Of a stretch of DNA of 31,186 nt, positions 1 through 8,410 are shown piece by piece. A program made the translations under genes and the position numbers. The notes beneath the pieces are model-generated. The model ran no database searches. It saw only the letters and a program-made list of their open reading frames with translations, and was not told the DNA's origin. Where the stretch lies: the NCBI GenBank assembly GCA_001584585.1, contig LSYV01000021.1, positions 145,398 to 176,583 on the forward strand. Direction: 5' to 3'. The stretch is from Gonium pectorale (lineage: Eukaryota; Chlorophyta; Chlorophyceae; Chlamydomonadales; Volvocaceae). Numbering within the stretch: the stretch's first letter is position 1; each line of letters starts with the position of its first letter.

Positions 1-1
1 C

Positions 2-550
2 GGCCGCGGCGGTGGCCAGCCGAGGCCACTCCGCATAGACGGGTGTGTCTCTACGCCCGCGAAGCGAGCTCAGCAGGCTCTGTCCAAGTTCATCGCCACC
101 CCAGGCACCGCCGGGTCCAGCGCCAGTTCCACAGGTTCCACCAGGGCTTGGCGGGGCTCCAGCCGACTCCGTGTCCTCGACACCCTGCTCAAGCACGAGC
201 TCAAAATGCCCCGATCCGTCAAGCGCATAGAGCCTGGAGTGGTGGGAGAGGCGTGGGTTCCAGGGGCGTCAAGAGGGCAGCTTTGGGGGCGGCACGCGGC
301 AACCCCTCACCGTGCCGAGGCGCGCAGGAGCGTCGACGCGACGGCTAGCTGCGCCGCCGTGCGCTGCACCCAGTCCGCAGGACCACCGCCTTCGCCGTCG
401 CCCTCGTTGCATCGAAGCAGCGCGTCCAGCTGTAGTGCAGCAATGACTAAGTCCGTAAGTTTGTCGAGCCGACACCGAAGGGAATCAAGAAACCTCCAGA
501 AACTCCATAATTTGACCTACCAGATCTCGAGGCTGGTGAGGAGCTGGTGA
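2..550 (+). CDS. Partial open frame entering from the left edge, unknown product
   Basis: An open frame without stop runs from base 2 to a TGA at 548-550, about 182 codons. It enters from outside the window, so it may be the last exon of a gene to the left. The first half has coding character: residues rich in Ala, Ser, Gly and Arg, then a stretch around LDTLLKHELKMPRSVKRI (about 174-226) that could be a helix. After about base 240 the translation becomes Arg/Ser-rich and unlike a protein domain, so the true exon may end earlier at a splice donor or the frame may be fortuitous. An in-frame ATG lies at 206. I recognise no family. Confidence 0.3.
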   Translation, partial: GRGGGQPRPLRIDGCVSTPAKRAQQALSKFIATPGTAGSSASSTGSTRAWRGSSRLRVLDTLLKHELKMPRSVKRIEPGVVGEAWVPGASRGQLWGRHAATPHRAEARRSVDATASCAAVRCTQSAGPPPSPSPSLHRSSASSCSAAMTKSVSLSSRHRRESRNLQKLHNLTYQISRLVRSW

Positions 551-1240
551 GGGGCTAAGCCGGTTCCGTAGCACCTCTCTCTCCCTCTGGCCCAGGCAGC
601 AGAACATGCTGGCCAACATGGGACGTCACCTATATTGGAAGCTCTTCATACAGACAGCTAGACGGCGATTCCAAAAGTCAGTATGAAGCGGGTGTAGCTC
701 CCTGCGTAGCAGGCCGGGCAAAATCTCCATAACGTGCTGATTAACGACTAAATATACAGCGTATTGGCGAGGTCTTGCAGCACGGAGGCCAAAAAGAACG
801 ACTGCGAGAACATCACAGAAGTGAATGCATGAATTTACCAAGCGTAAATATGGAGTGCACCGTATAATAAGGAAGGGAGCCCGGCGGCAGACCTCCATGG
901 CTTTGGGCTGGGAAATCCGCATTAGTGGTCCGTGAACCACCGGTCGTATACGTCACAACGTCTTTCCTTCAGCAGCTGCAGTAATCGTGGCAGTACAGTA
1001 ATCATACTGTATATGTGGCAGCGTCCAGTCAGTTACGTCACTGTGCATGTCCATGTGGTTGGCTACATGTGGCGCTCAGCAGGCACGGGCAGGCAGGGAG
1101 TGCTGAAAATGATTCGCATAGTGCCTTACCTGGAATGGAGTCAGCCGCTGAGTAGGTCTGTACTCGCTCTGTGCCAGGGAACGTAGGTCTGTACTCGCTC
1201 TGTGCCCCTGCTCTGTGCACAGGAAAAAAATTTGCGTAGA
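551..1240. other. Gene-free, relatively AT-richer stretch
   Basis: No frame here has the codon bias or length of the recognised genes in this window. The stretch at 700-1,020 is noticeably richer in A and T than the genes. The only structure I see is a 24-base direct repeat (1,152-1,175 and 1,183-1,206). It is probably decayed repeat sequence or intergenic DNA. Confidence 0.5.
1152..1206 (+). repeat. Two-copy 24-bp tandem repeat
   Basis: The unit beginning GTAGGTCTGTACTCGCTCTG occurs at 1,152-1,175 and again at 1,183-1,206, giving a 31-base period with a 7-base spacer. The copies are identical, which suggests a recent local duplication. Confidence 0.8.
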
Positions 1241-1665
1241 AGCCGAAACAGGGAGGCTACCTCTACGGCCATACACACCCGAAGGTGTGACGTTCCCAGT
1301 AGGGCGTCGGGAACCGAACAAGGCAGGCGGACGAGACAGGCAGACAGGCCCCTCCCGGGAAAGGCAGCAGCGTAGTTACCTTGTGCGACTTCGAGAAGGT
1401 ATACTCAGCGAGTGTGGCGTTCGGCGGGGTGACCAGTTCATCGGCGGCCAGCGGTTACTAGACCCATGAGCGCCCGCCCGGCCCCTGTTAACCGCCGGAC
1501 GGCGTGGTACAGACCTGGAAAGGACGAGACATCCACGGAGTCAGGTACCGGTAGTAGGTGGAGGGTCGCATGCGGCAAGGCATGGCGATGCGCAGGTGCA
1601 GGCCACAGCAATCCCGCCCCCGTAGTCAGCCGCCGATGGACTGTTAGAAGGAGTGGGTGAAGCAC
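1241..1665 (+). repeat. Dispersed repeat, long copy A (inverted partner at 5,505-5,937)
   Basis: This block aligns over about 420 bases with the reverse complement of 5,505-5,937, at a divergence I judge by eye to be a quarter or so. Shared landmarks in order are: a core with CTCTACGG-CATACACACCCG and a small inverted repeat ACACC...GGTGT (1,254-1,313); AGTTACCTTG-like and GGCCAGCGGTTA segments; TACAGACCTGGAAAGGAC (about 1,508-1,525); GTCAGGTACCG; and GTAGTCAGCCG-TGATGGAC near the end. Translated frames also look alike (QQQSYL versus QQRSYL; GGQRLID versus GGQRLLD), but stops and indels make present coding unlikely. It is probably a degenerate transposable element. Confidence 0.7.
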
Positions 1666-1862
1666 GGGAGCCGGACGGGGTGGCGAGGGCACAGGCTTAC
1701 CCGGCTTTGGTGTTCACCCATGTTCCCCAAACCGCATGTTATGCGCAGGTACTACAAACCACAGGGTTCCAGGGAACGACCTTATGGGATGGGACTTTGA
1801 GGCTGGTAGGATTTGCATACCGTCGTGCGTTTCTTATACAAATTACAGGAGGGCCCGCCTGG

Positions 1863-1945
1863 TCGCCCGCCATGCCCTGTACTCGGCGCCCTGCTGAGGA
1901 AACATCGCACCCCCGGGTGTGTATGACCGTAGAGGCTGACTCCCC
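1863..1945 (-). repeat. Dispersed repeat core, copy C
   Basis: Read on the minus strand, this repeats the core of copies A, B and D: CAGCCTCTACGG, CATACACACCC, then GATGTTTCC and AGCAGGGCGCCGAGTAC. It shares an extra flank with copy B (GCCCGCCATGCC on the plus strand). The similarity to the rest of long copy A is not continued here, so this is a truncated or differently bounded copy. Confidence 0.65.
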
Positions 1946-1966
1946 TGTTTCCGTTTCCGTTTTCGT

Positions 1967-2042
1967 TACAGGCTCCCCATGAGAGGGGCTGCAGGCCACA
2001 CAAGCCGATTGGGCTCCCAACCCGCCATAGCAGAGTGGTAAA
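1967..2042 (+). repeat. Short inverted-pair repeat, left copy
   Basis: The block ACAGGCTCCC, GAGAGGGGCTGCAGGCCACA, AGCCGATTGG, GCTCCCAACCCGC recurs reverse-complemented at 3,965-4,044 with few differences. It lies directly beside dispersed-repeat core C, so the two may belong to one larger element. Confidence 0.65.
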
Positions 2043-3465
2043 AAACAATCACGCCAGGTCTCGCCAGCTTGACCTCCCCCTGCTAGCCCACAGGGTTTGC
2101 GTGTGGCACGCGTTGTAAGATTTAACTTACCAGACAGCGGGCCGCAACGTCCTGCTGGCGGAACCGCGTCAGGACCCGACATCTGTGCCATTATGTGCAG
2201 AGGACTGTGGAGGAGACGCCAGGGAGACAGACGCTGAGCGTTCAACCTGATCGCTCTCGTCATATTGTTGGGAGCTTGGGTGAGTACCTAGCAGGGGCTG
2301 ACCAAGAGCTCTGCTAGAAAGAACCATTGTAGTACTGCTGGCGTCTCGGTGCTAGGTCGCACCGGTGCAGAAAAATGAGTTTTGTGGGTTTCGGTCCTGA
2401 CAGCCCTTGGGGGCTCTCGCTCGCTCGTTCCACCAGATAATGCACTGCACGGCACCCTCACCGCGCCCTGCGTTTTCGATTTAGCGCCCTCACCGTGTTT
2501 GACTTACTCCGTGGCGCACGAAGGCCCCCCCTCGGCCGAGCGGAGCCTGTTTCCCAGCAATTCCGAACCTTGCAACTTCGTGCCACGTTGCCATCCCTGC
2601 GAGTCAGCGCATGGGATGCGGGTTGTCAGGACCGGCTATGTGCGAGCTGTGCGATTGTATGCAGACCAGCCGTTGGGTTTCTGAGCGGGTTGACCCCTAC
2701 AAGGCCTCCAAGCCTCACCTCAGCAATCCATACAGCTCTGTAACCACACGGGTTTGCAGGTCCACTAAGTGTGCCTGTCCGGTGTGTCTGTGCGTGTGGC
2801 TTCCCTCTTTCTGCTTCCTTTTTTCGCATGTTGCGTCGCCAGGTCCAGTAACCATGCAGGCTTGACGTTACTTGCCCTAGCATACGGTCTGTTTGCCCCC
2901 TTTGTAGGCCCGTCCCTAGCATGTGCCTAGTGACGGCGACTACTGGATTCGTGATGGCCACCGCGCGCCGCACCTGCCCAATACACCAGCCGAAACACAA
3001 TAACCAGTCCAAGCACAATGCTATCAGAATCCATCAACAATAGTCCCCGCACAATGGAGCTTCACGAGCGTATCTGCAACGCAAGTCACCCTTCCTGGGA
3101 ACATGAAGCGCGCTCGATGATGGTAGGCCGTACAGGGGTTCGTGACGGGCGACATGCCGCCCCATACAACATTTATCCATGCCACATAACCCGTTCATTT
3201 CACGAATCCGGTGTCGCGAATCGAGCGTAACGCTACGGTATCTGTCGTGGTGTGAGGGCCGTATGGCTGGCTCTCAGTGTTAGGCCGCGGACCTGCGAGA
3301 TGCCGCAGGTCCGGGCGCTGCCTCTGCTGAAACTGGCTGCACGACTATTGCACTACTGGCCGTTAACTCGATAGGCTGTAGGGTTCCAGCGCAGCCGTGG
3401 CAGACAACGGGGCCTCCGGTCGCTGGCAGAACACAAAGCACTGCAAAAAAAAGGGAACCAGAAAC
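2043..3465. other. Gene-free stretch
   Basis: Only short frames of under about 130 codons occur, in all six frames, with no recognisable domain or consistent codon bias. I see no RNA gene, no strong repeat and no splice-linked coding series here. It is likely intergenic or old transposon-derived sequence. Confidence 0.45.
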
Positions 3466-3472
3466 GGGGAAG

Positions 3473-3532
3473 GCAGCCTCTACGGACATACACATCCGAG
3501 GGTGTGATGTTTCCAGCAGGGCGCCGAGTACT
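3473..3532 (+). repeat. Dispersed repeat core, copy D
   Basis: Plus-strand copy of the core seen at about 1,254, 1,863 and 5,825: CAGCCTCTACGG, CATACACATCCGAGGGTGTG, ATGTTTCCAGCAGGGCGCCG, AGTAC. It matches the reverse complement of copy C more closely than copy A. Similarity fades soon after 3,535. Confidence 0.65.
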
Positions 3533-3964
3533 GCAGCCATCGTCTTGAGAGGCCGCAGTGGCTGGCACAGGTTTACATCCGGTCGCTCTCTGGTCGCTAC
3601 CTGGTCGTTCCGAGCCATAAGTTGTAAGAACCTTTATGGGTGAAGGGGTGAAGATGTGTCGACACTACAACTGGATGCTTGCACCAGTGAGGAGTGCTTC
3701 TAGCCTGCGGCATCAGTATGTCTCCCTGCCTTTACAGCAGGTACACGCTGTTGCCCGTTTCCGTGTCTGTGCTTGGCCACTCACTGTTCACAGGGACACT
3801 CATCTGCCCCGGGAACAACGAGCTTGTCGCGTGTGCAAGTCTGGGATGTGTGAAGATGAATACCACGTTTTTGAGCACAATATACGCTAAGGTGTCAGGT
3901 GCTAAGTTGCGCTTGTCTTTTCGGGTTCTGAAACCTACGGCTAACCAGAAATCTGAAGGGTGTT

Positions 3965-4044
3965 TTACCCTCTATGATATCGCGGGTCGGGAGCCAATCG
4001 GCTCATGTGGCCTGCAACCCCTCTCTGAGGGAGCCTGTAATCTG
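3965..4044 (-). repeat. Short inverted-pair repeat, right copy
   Basis: Reverse complement of 1,967-2,042, anchored by GGGTTGCAGGCCACATGAGC and CCGATTGGCTCCCGACCCGC on the minus strand. The pair is about 2 kb apart and brackets core copy D. Confidence 0.65.
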
Positions 4045-4985
4045 TATCTGAATCTGTAAAGTTGTACTGCGCAGTTGGCAGCGTACCCACCCCTGGAGCC
4101 TGAGTGGGTGACGTGTCGCAGTGCTTGCTTGTAGTTGGACCTCTGTTGGCTTGTATAGCCTTCCGCCTCCCTTTTTTGTGATACACGGATTAGCCGTGTC
4201 ACAGCACGCCGTGTGGTACGACACATGCACCTTTGGGCTGGCGTACTTCGACGCTCGCAATCGAGTCGTCGTTGCATATTTCAGCTTGCAGCCGTAAATG
4301 GGCTTTTATTCAATGCGGCGCACATCCGAGCCGGCCCTTGGGTAGCCCGCTCCAACGTGGTATGCAAACATGCAAGAATCAGGAGTGGACAGCGACTCCA
4401 CGTGCGGCACCACGTTTCTAAAGCACTTCCACAATAGAACGGGGATGTTAAGGACGTGCTGGTAGTGCTGGTTGGCCAAAGCGTTGCTCCCTTACCCGAT
4501 CACCTCCTCCATATCCTCCGTGCGGCAATAGCCATTACTAGTCTTGCCGACCTTGACCCGTTCCTTTGTGGTGCAGCCCCGGTCGTGCAACCGGATCCCG
4601 GATTAACCTCGCAGGTTCGCAAGTCGTGTGCCACCCTGTGGGCAAGGGCGGTGCCGGGAACTTGCACGGGTCACCTTTGGGCCCTGCCACGCAGCATCAT
4701 GACAGTGTATTGCGCCAGGGAGCTGCAGGGCATAAAACGCACGATCCAACTGTGCCGTTATTCTTCTATGAATGGGTACTCATCATCCAAAGAACGTATT
4801 TGGGACCCTTCAGACTGTTGTGTAGGCTGCGATCATAGGTGCCTGGTCTGTTCTCTCCTGTCCTGGCGTTCGTCTCCTCTTCTCCTTTGTTTCGTCGTCC
4901 TGCCTTCCTGTTCTATGGTCTTTAGGTACAGGGCTCCTACCCTTATTAGTGTGCATGCCGTCGGTGTTTGGTCTTGGCTGCCGTG
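4045..4985. other. Gene-free stretch
   Basis: A frame of 218 codons exists on the plus strand (4,456-5,112), but its translation is a mix of Cys, Ser, Leu and Arg with no domain, no GC3 bias and no homologous shape. Its end also overlaps a repeat found again at 5,957. I do not call a gene here. Confidence 0.4.
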
Positions 4986-4990
4986 TGTTC

Positions 4991-5090
4991 AGGGCAGGGT
5001 TTCGGTGGTTCTCGTCACGGGAGGGCTGTCTGTCCGTCCCGATGTCTTCGCCCTCCCTCGCCTCTCCTCCTGCAACCTTTCCACAGAAAA
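4991..5090 (+). repeat. Direct repeat, copy 1 (partner at 5,957-6,050)
   Basis: Shared anchors with 5,957-6,050 in the same order and strand: AGGGCAG-GTTTC-GTGGTT, GGGAGGGCT-TGTCC-TCCCG, CGCCTCTCC-CCTG-AACCTTT and CCACAGAAAA. The two copies are moderately diverged with small indels. The function is unknown. Confidence 0.6.
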
Positions 5091-5504
5091 AGAAAGAGAT
5101 GCCACCAGATGAGGCTGGGTGAGTAGAGCAAGCCGGGAAGGGAAGCAGGGAATCCTGAGGCAGGGAAACGTGCGTATACGCTACGCAGGGCGCTATCATT
5201 ACAGATAGCCACGCACAAACATCGTATCAGGCGGCTTCCTGGACACCTTCCTCGCCTCAACGTTGTGCTGCACGCAAACAGCGAACATCCAGTCGCTACA
5301 GATTTCAGCCTTTGCTGAAAAGCCCAAGCTGCCTAAGGCCCTGACGGTTGGAAGTCAATGTTCCCTGGACCGCCACCTGGTCCTTCTGGGCCTTGGCTTC
5401 GTAGCTGGCGTCTCGTTGTCTTTCCCCCTCTCTCCCCGCCCCCGCCGTGACCCGTAGGAGCCGCTGCCGTACCGGTCCCCGACGGTGTAGCCTTCTGCCC
5501 TTCC

Positions 5505-5937
5505 CTTTTCTACCGGTCCATCAACGGCTGACTACGGGAGAGGGAGTACTTTGGCCTGCATCTGCGCGTCGCCAGGTCTACATGCCCGTGACCGCTGCCT
5601 GGAACGGTACCTGACTCTGCCGGTTGGAGGTCCTTTCCAGGTCTGTATCACGCCGCTCGGCGGTCCGGGGTGCGGGCTGGGCGCCCCCAGGTCTATTAAC
5701 CGCTGACCGCCGATGGACTGGTAAATACGTTGAACAAAGGCCCCACCGGATCTTCCGCCTTCACATTTCGCCAGGTAACTTTGCTGCTGACCCGAACCGA
5801 GAGTGACCGTCTGCTCGTCTCCTTCGCCCGCCATGCCTTGTACCCGGCGCCCTACCTGAAACACTGCACCTTCGGGCGGGTGTGTATGACCGTAGAAGTA
5901 GCCTACCCTGCCTCTGTTGTTCTTTCTGTAGGGCACG
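5505..5937 (-). repeat. Dispersed repeat, long copy B (inverted partner of copy A)
   Basis: Reverse-complement match to 1,241-1,665. The minus-strand frame through it (5,936-5,532) is open for 134 codons, and its translation parallels copy A in short blocks. The copies are not intact enough to show coding constraint. The core (about 5,841-5,907 on the plus strand) is shared with copies A, C and D; the remaining 330 bases are shared only with A. Confidence 0.7.
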
Positions 5938-5956
5938 GCAGGACGGTCGCCATGTT

Positions 5957-6050
5957 AGGGCAGAGTTTCAGTGGTTTTCGGGAGGGCTACCTGTCCCTCC
6001 CGTTGTCTGCGCCCTTTCTCGCCTCTCCGCCTGTAACCTTTCACAGAAAA
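5957..6050 (+). repeat. Direct repeat, copy 2 (partner at 4,991-5,090)
   Basis: Second copy of the block described at 4,991. It directly adjoins long copy B, whereas the first copy lies on that repeat's other side, about 400 bases beyond. This could reflect a duplicated target or a compound element. Confidence 0.6.
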
Positions 6051-6483
6051 TAACCATCGCCTGTGTATTCTTCAGGGCTGACTGTAGGGATTTGAAAAGA
6101 GGGTCCCAATGCTGGTGCTGGTGGCGTGAGGGTGAAGTGGCTACTGTGCGCATAAGAAAAAAGAAAGAGGAATCATCTGCCAAGCAGTGTGCAAGTACTA
6201 AGTACCAGATTTCGAAAGGAACAGAGATAAGGGGAAGCGGCTTTGGGCCGCGCAGCGCATGGAACTTCAATTTCTTTAATGATCCCCGCCGGCGGCGATC
6301 GAGATCCCTTGTGCTGGGAAGCGGACAGTGCATTCCCTCCGTACCTTCGCAGCCATTATCGACAGACATGCACCCAAGTAACCAACGCATTACTCTTTCT
6401 GGTAATCGCTCGTCTCGGTTAATTCGTATGGAGCTCAGAGTTTGGGCCTGGACTACAGTAAGGAAAGGCCCGTAGAACAGGGC

Positions 6484-7098
6484 TCGGTGCATGCACCGAT
6501 AAATGACTGGCTTTCGGGGCTCGGTGCATGCACCGAAGTGGCGCCCGCTAAATGGCACGGTTTTGCTGCCCTTTGCAACGGCGTCCAATACTCTGGCCCT
6601 CAACAATGCATAATGAAACAAACGATGGTCGGAAGCCGCCGTAATAGCCCCACGTCCCTAGCCACGGGCTCGGTGCATGCACCGAGCGGAAGGGCATCAC
6701 AGGGGCGGCCTTGCAAGTGCTTTGATATTCGGTGACAATGCACTGGCATGCCTTAATTATTACATCAACAAGGACTGCTCTGATTCGTTGGCTTTGGGCC
6801 CGCGGCCCTAGCCACGGGCTCGGTGCATGCACCGACTTCCGTGCATGCACCGAGCCTGGATCTGACAGGTAGAGGACTGCACCGGTCCTGTCGCTAGATT
6901 AAGGGCAAGCCATAAGCATTGCACTGCATGCCTTTATTATTACATCAACACGGATCGCTTTGACTGGGTTCTAGGTTCTAGGAGGAAACGGGTGCATATG
7001 TGCGTGTCCCCCGCCCGCCGCAATGGCCGGCGCGCCCTCCTCACTTCGGTGCATGCACCGAGCCCCGAAAGGGCGTCATTTATCGGTGCATGCACCGA
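6484..7098. repeat. Seven-copy 16-bp palindrome array
   Basis: TCGGTGCATGCACCGA, a perfect 16-bp palindrome, occurs at 6,484-6,499, 6,521-6,536, 6,670-6,685, 6,820-6,835, 7,046-7,061 and 7,083-7,098. A seventh copy at 6,838-6,853 has one mismatch. Most copies carry GGGC on one side. Spacing is irregular (21 bases within pairs, otherwise 130-200). Such sites can bind a dimeric protein or form cruciforms; which applies here is unknown. Confidence 0.9.
6655..6978 (+). repeat. Imperfect tandem duplication inside the element
   Basis: CCCTAGCCACGGGCTCGGTG recurs about 149 bases apart (from about 6,656 and 6,805). The segment GCATGCCTT-ATTATTACATC followed by AACA-GGA recurs about 180 bases apart (near 6,748 and 6,928). 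The second unit is longer because it holds an extra palindrome and adjoining sequence. This is an internal duplication of about 150-180 bases. Confidence 0.7.
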
Positions 7099-7542
7099 GC
7101 CCACCCCAGGGCCATTTCCTTGCTCCTGGACTATGCGATCTGGCTGGGGCACAATGCACAAACCATGCGCTGCCCTGCGACGAGCAAATTGTTTCCCATT
7201 ACTGCACCTTTCACAACGTGCACTATGATGGGTTCATGGCTGACGAAAGAGCCCGACCGGCCCGGCCGCTGCCTCCGCTGCCCGACGTGGCGAGCGTGCA
7301 TCTTCCATGATGTGGCTTATGAAAGCATTAGGTACTGAACTGTGCGTTGGTTCTCGGTGCCGACGTGATAGCTTGGGGGCATGGCGTTTCCATGCAAGAA
7401 CCAAGAATGTCAACACTAAAGGCCTGCCTGCTCGACCAGATCAGTGTATTTCAGAAGAACTCTAGACATCGACAGATTGGGATGATCTCTGAGTGTGACT
7501 CGTGTGCTGGCCATAATCAGAGGTTGGCAAACCCTCCGGGTC

Positions 7543-7569
7543 CTGCGGGTCCATCCGGAGGACCCGCAG
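7543..7569. repeat. Perfect 10-bp hairpin
   Basis: CTGCGGGTCC pairs with GGACCCGCAG across a 7-base loop. It is GC-rich and would be stable in RNA or single-stranded DNA. It is not followed by a T run and is not near a gene end, so it is not a terminator candidate. Confidence 0.7.
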
Positions 7570-7833
7570 CCCAAACCCCCCAAAAGCCTGCGGCTGCGGG
7601 AGGGCCCCTGACGTACGGAAACACGGCATGGCTGCGATCAACGCGCTCAATGGACCCCTTTCTGCATGCTGCTTTTGCCCGCCGGGAGTTGCAATCCTTC
7701 ATTGGATATGAAATCTAGAAATGCTAGGGGCTGTGCCCAAGATCCCCGGGAACGGCTTTCGGGCGGCAAAGGCGGGCCATTCTCACTCGCGGAACACGCT
7801 CGGAATCGGCAGACTCGGTAGGTCGTAATTATG

Positions 7834-7862
7834 AGGGGTGTCTGAGGTGTCTGGAGCTCTGA
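7834..7862 (+). repeat. Short dispersed motif, copy 1
   Basis: AGGGGTGTCTGAGGTGTCTG followed by GAGCTC. A related block, GGGGTTTCTGTGGAGTTTGG followed by GAGCTC, lies at 13,254-13,283. Minus-strand translations of both contain ELQTPQ-P. Both are also preceded by a GGTA-type and a CCGAAT/CGGAAT-type segment, which suggests a small repeat family. Confidence 0.45.
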
Positions 7863-8221
7863 ACCCTCAATTTCGCATTGTTTTCTTCTGGAGGCTCCCG
7901 CCCCCGGGCCCCCGACTGGAGGAAGAGCCCCCAGGGTCCCCGGTGGGATGGCCGAAACCCGGGGGACCCTCCGCTGACCCTCAGTCCATAACTCAGGGTT
8001 TGCCGACATAGGCAACATCACTGGCACATGTTAGGCACATACAGTACTATAGCCGCTCAGCTATTCGACCGCCGGAAGCTGTTATGATACCTTTCCAGTG
8101 TCCAGCATGGCCGCAATGATTTCGGCGGAAACGGCTTTACTCATCATTAACCGCCATGTTAAGGTCCGCGAGCCCAGCGAGCCGCCCACTACCGCAAACC
8201 GTGCTAGTAACATATACCCAC

Positions 8222-8230
8222 TTTATATTA
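8222..8230 (+). promoter_or_regulatory. Possible TATA box for the kinase gene
   Basis: TTTATATTA lies about 180 bases upstream of the proposed ATG at 8,411, in an otherwise GC-rich context. This spacing would give a 5' UTR of about 150 bases. It is suggestive only; no transcript start is visible. Confidence 0.3.
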
Positions 8231-8410
8231 TTGCAAGACGGTTGTGAACCCCGACATGAACTGTCCTCTTCAGTGACTACGCTTTAAGGTTCTTGCCCTT
8301 CTGCCGCTCTTTCCGCCCTCATGCCTTGGGCTTAAAACGGATACGGAGAGTGGACCTCTGGGATTGAAGGGCTTACGCATATCCTCACGACGTTCCGAGG
8401 CCCTGGGTTG

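Larger units (their letters stand above)
6455..7125. mobile_element. Non-autonomous inverted-repeat element carrying a palindrome array
   Basis: Two nearly identical inverted arms of about 60 bases (6,480-6,541 and 7,041-7,103) flank about 500 bases. Each arm holds two copies of the perfect palindrome TCGGTGCATGCACCGA separated by a shared spacer (AAATGAC...GGGGC). Weaker similarity extends each arm outward by about 20 bases (TAAGGAAAGGCCC versus CAAGGAAATGGCCC). The interior contains three more palindromes and a partial tandem duplication. There is no credible open frame. Size, terminal inverted repeats and lack of coding fit a MITE-like DNA transposon remnant, but I could not identify a target-site duplication. 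Confidence 0.55.
7126..8221. other. Gene-free stretch upstream of the kinase
   Basis: Only short frames without domain features occur. It contains a perfect hairpin at 7,543-7,569 and a short motif at 7,834-7,862 that recurs at 13,254-13,283. The rest holds nothing I can name. Confidence 0.45.

Noticed and set aside
4456..5112. 218-codon plus-strand frame as a gene
   Set aside because: No domain, no GC-ending codon preference, no splice partners, and its 3' part is a repeat that recurs at 5,957.
5968..6621. 217-codon minus-strand frame as a gene
   Set aside because: It runs through a direct repeat and into the palindrome element; the translation has no coherent features.
8408..8410. TTG at 8,408 as kinase start
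   Set aside because: Nuclear algal genes start with ATG; two ATGs follow immediately at 8,411 and 8,414.
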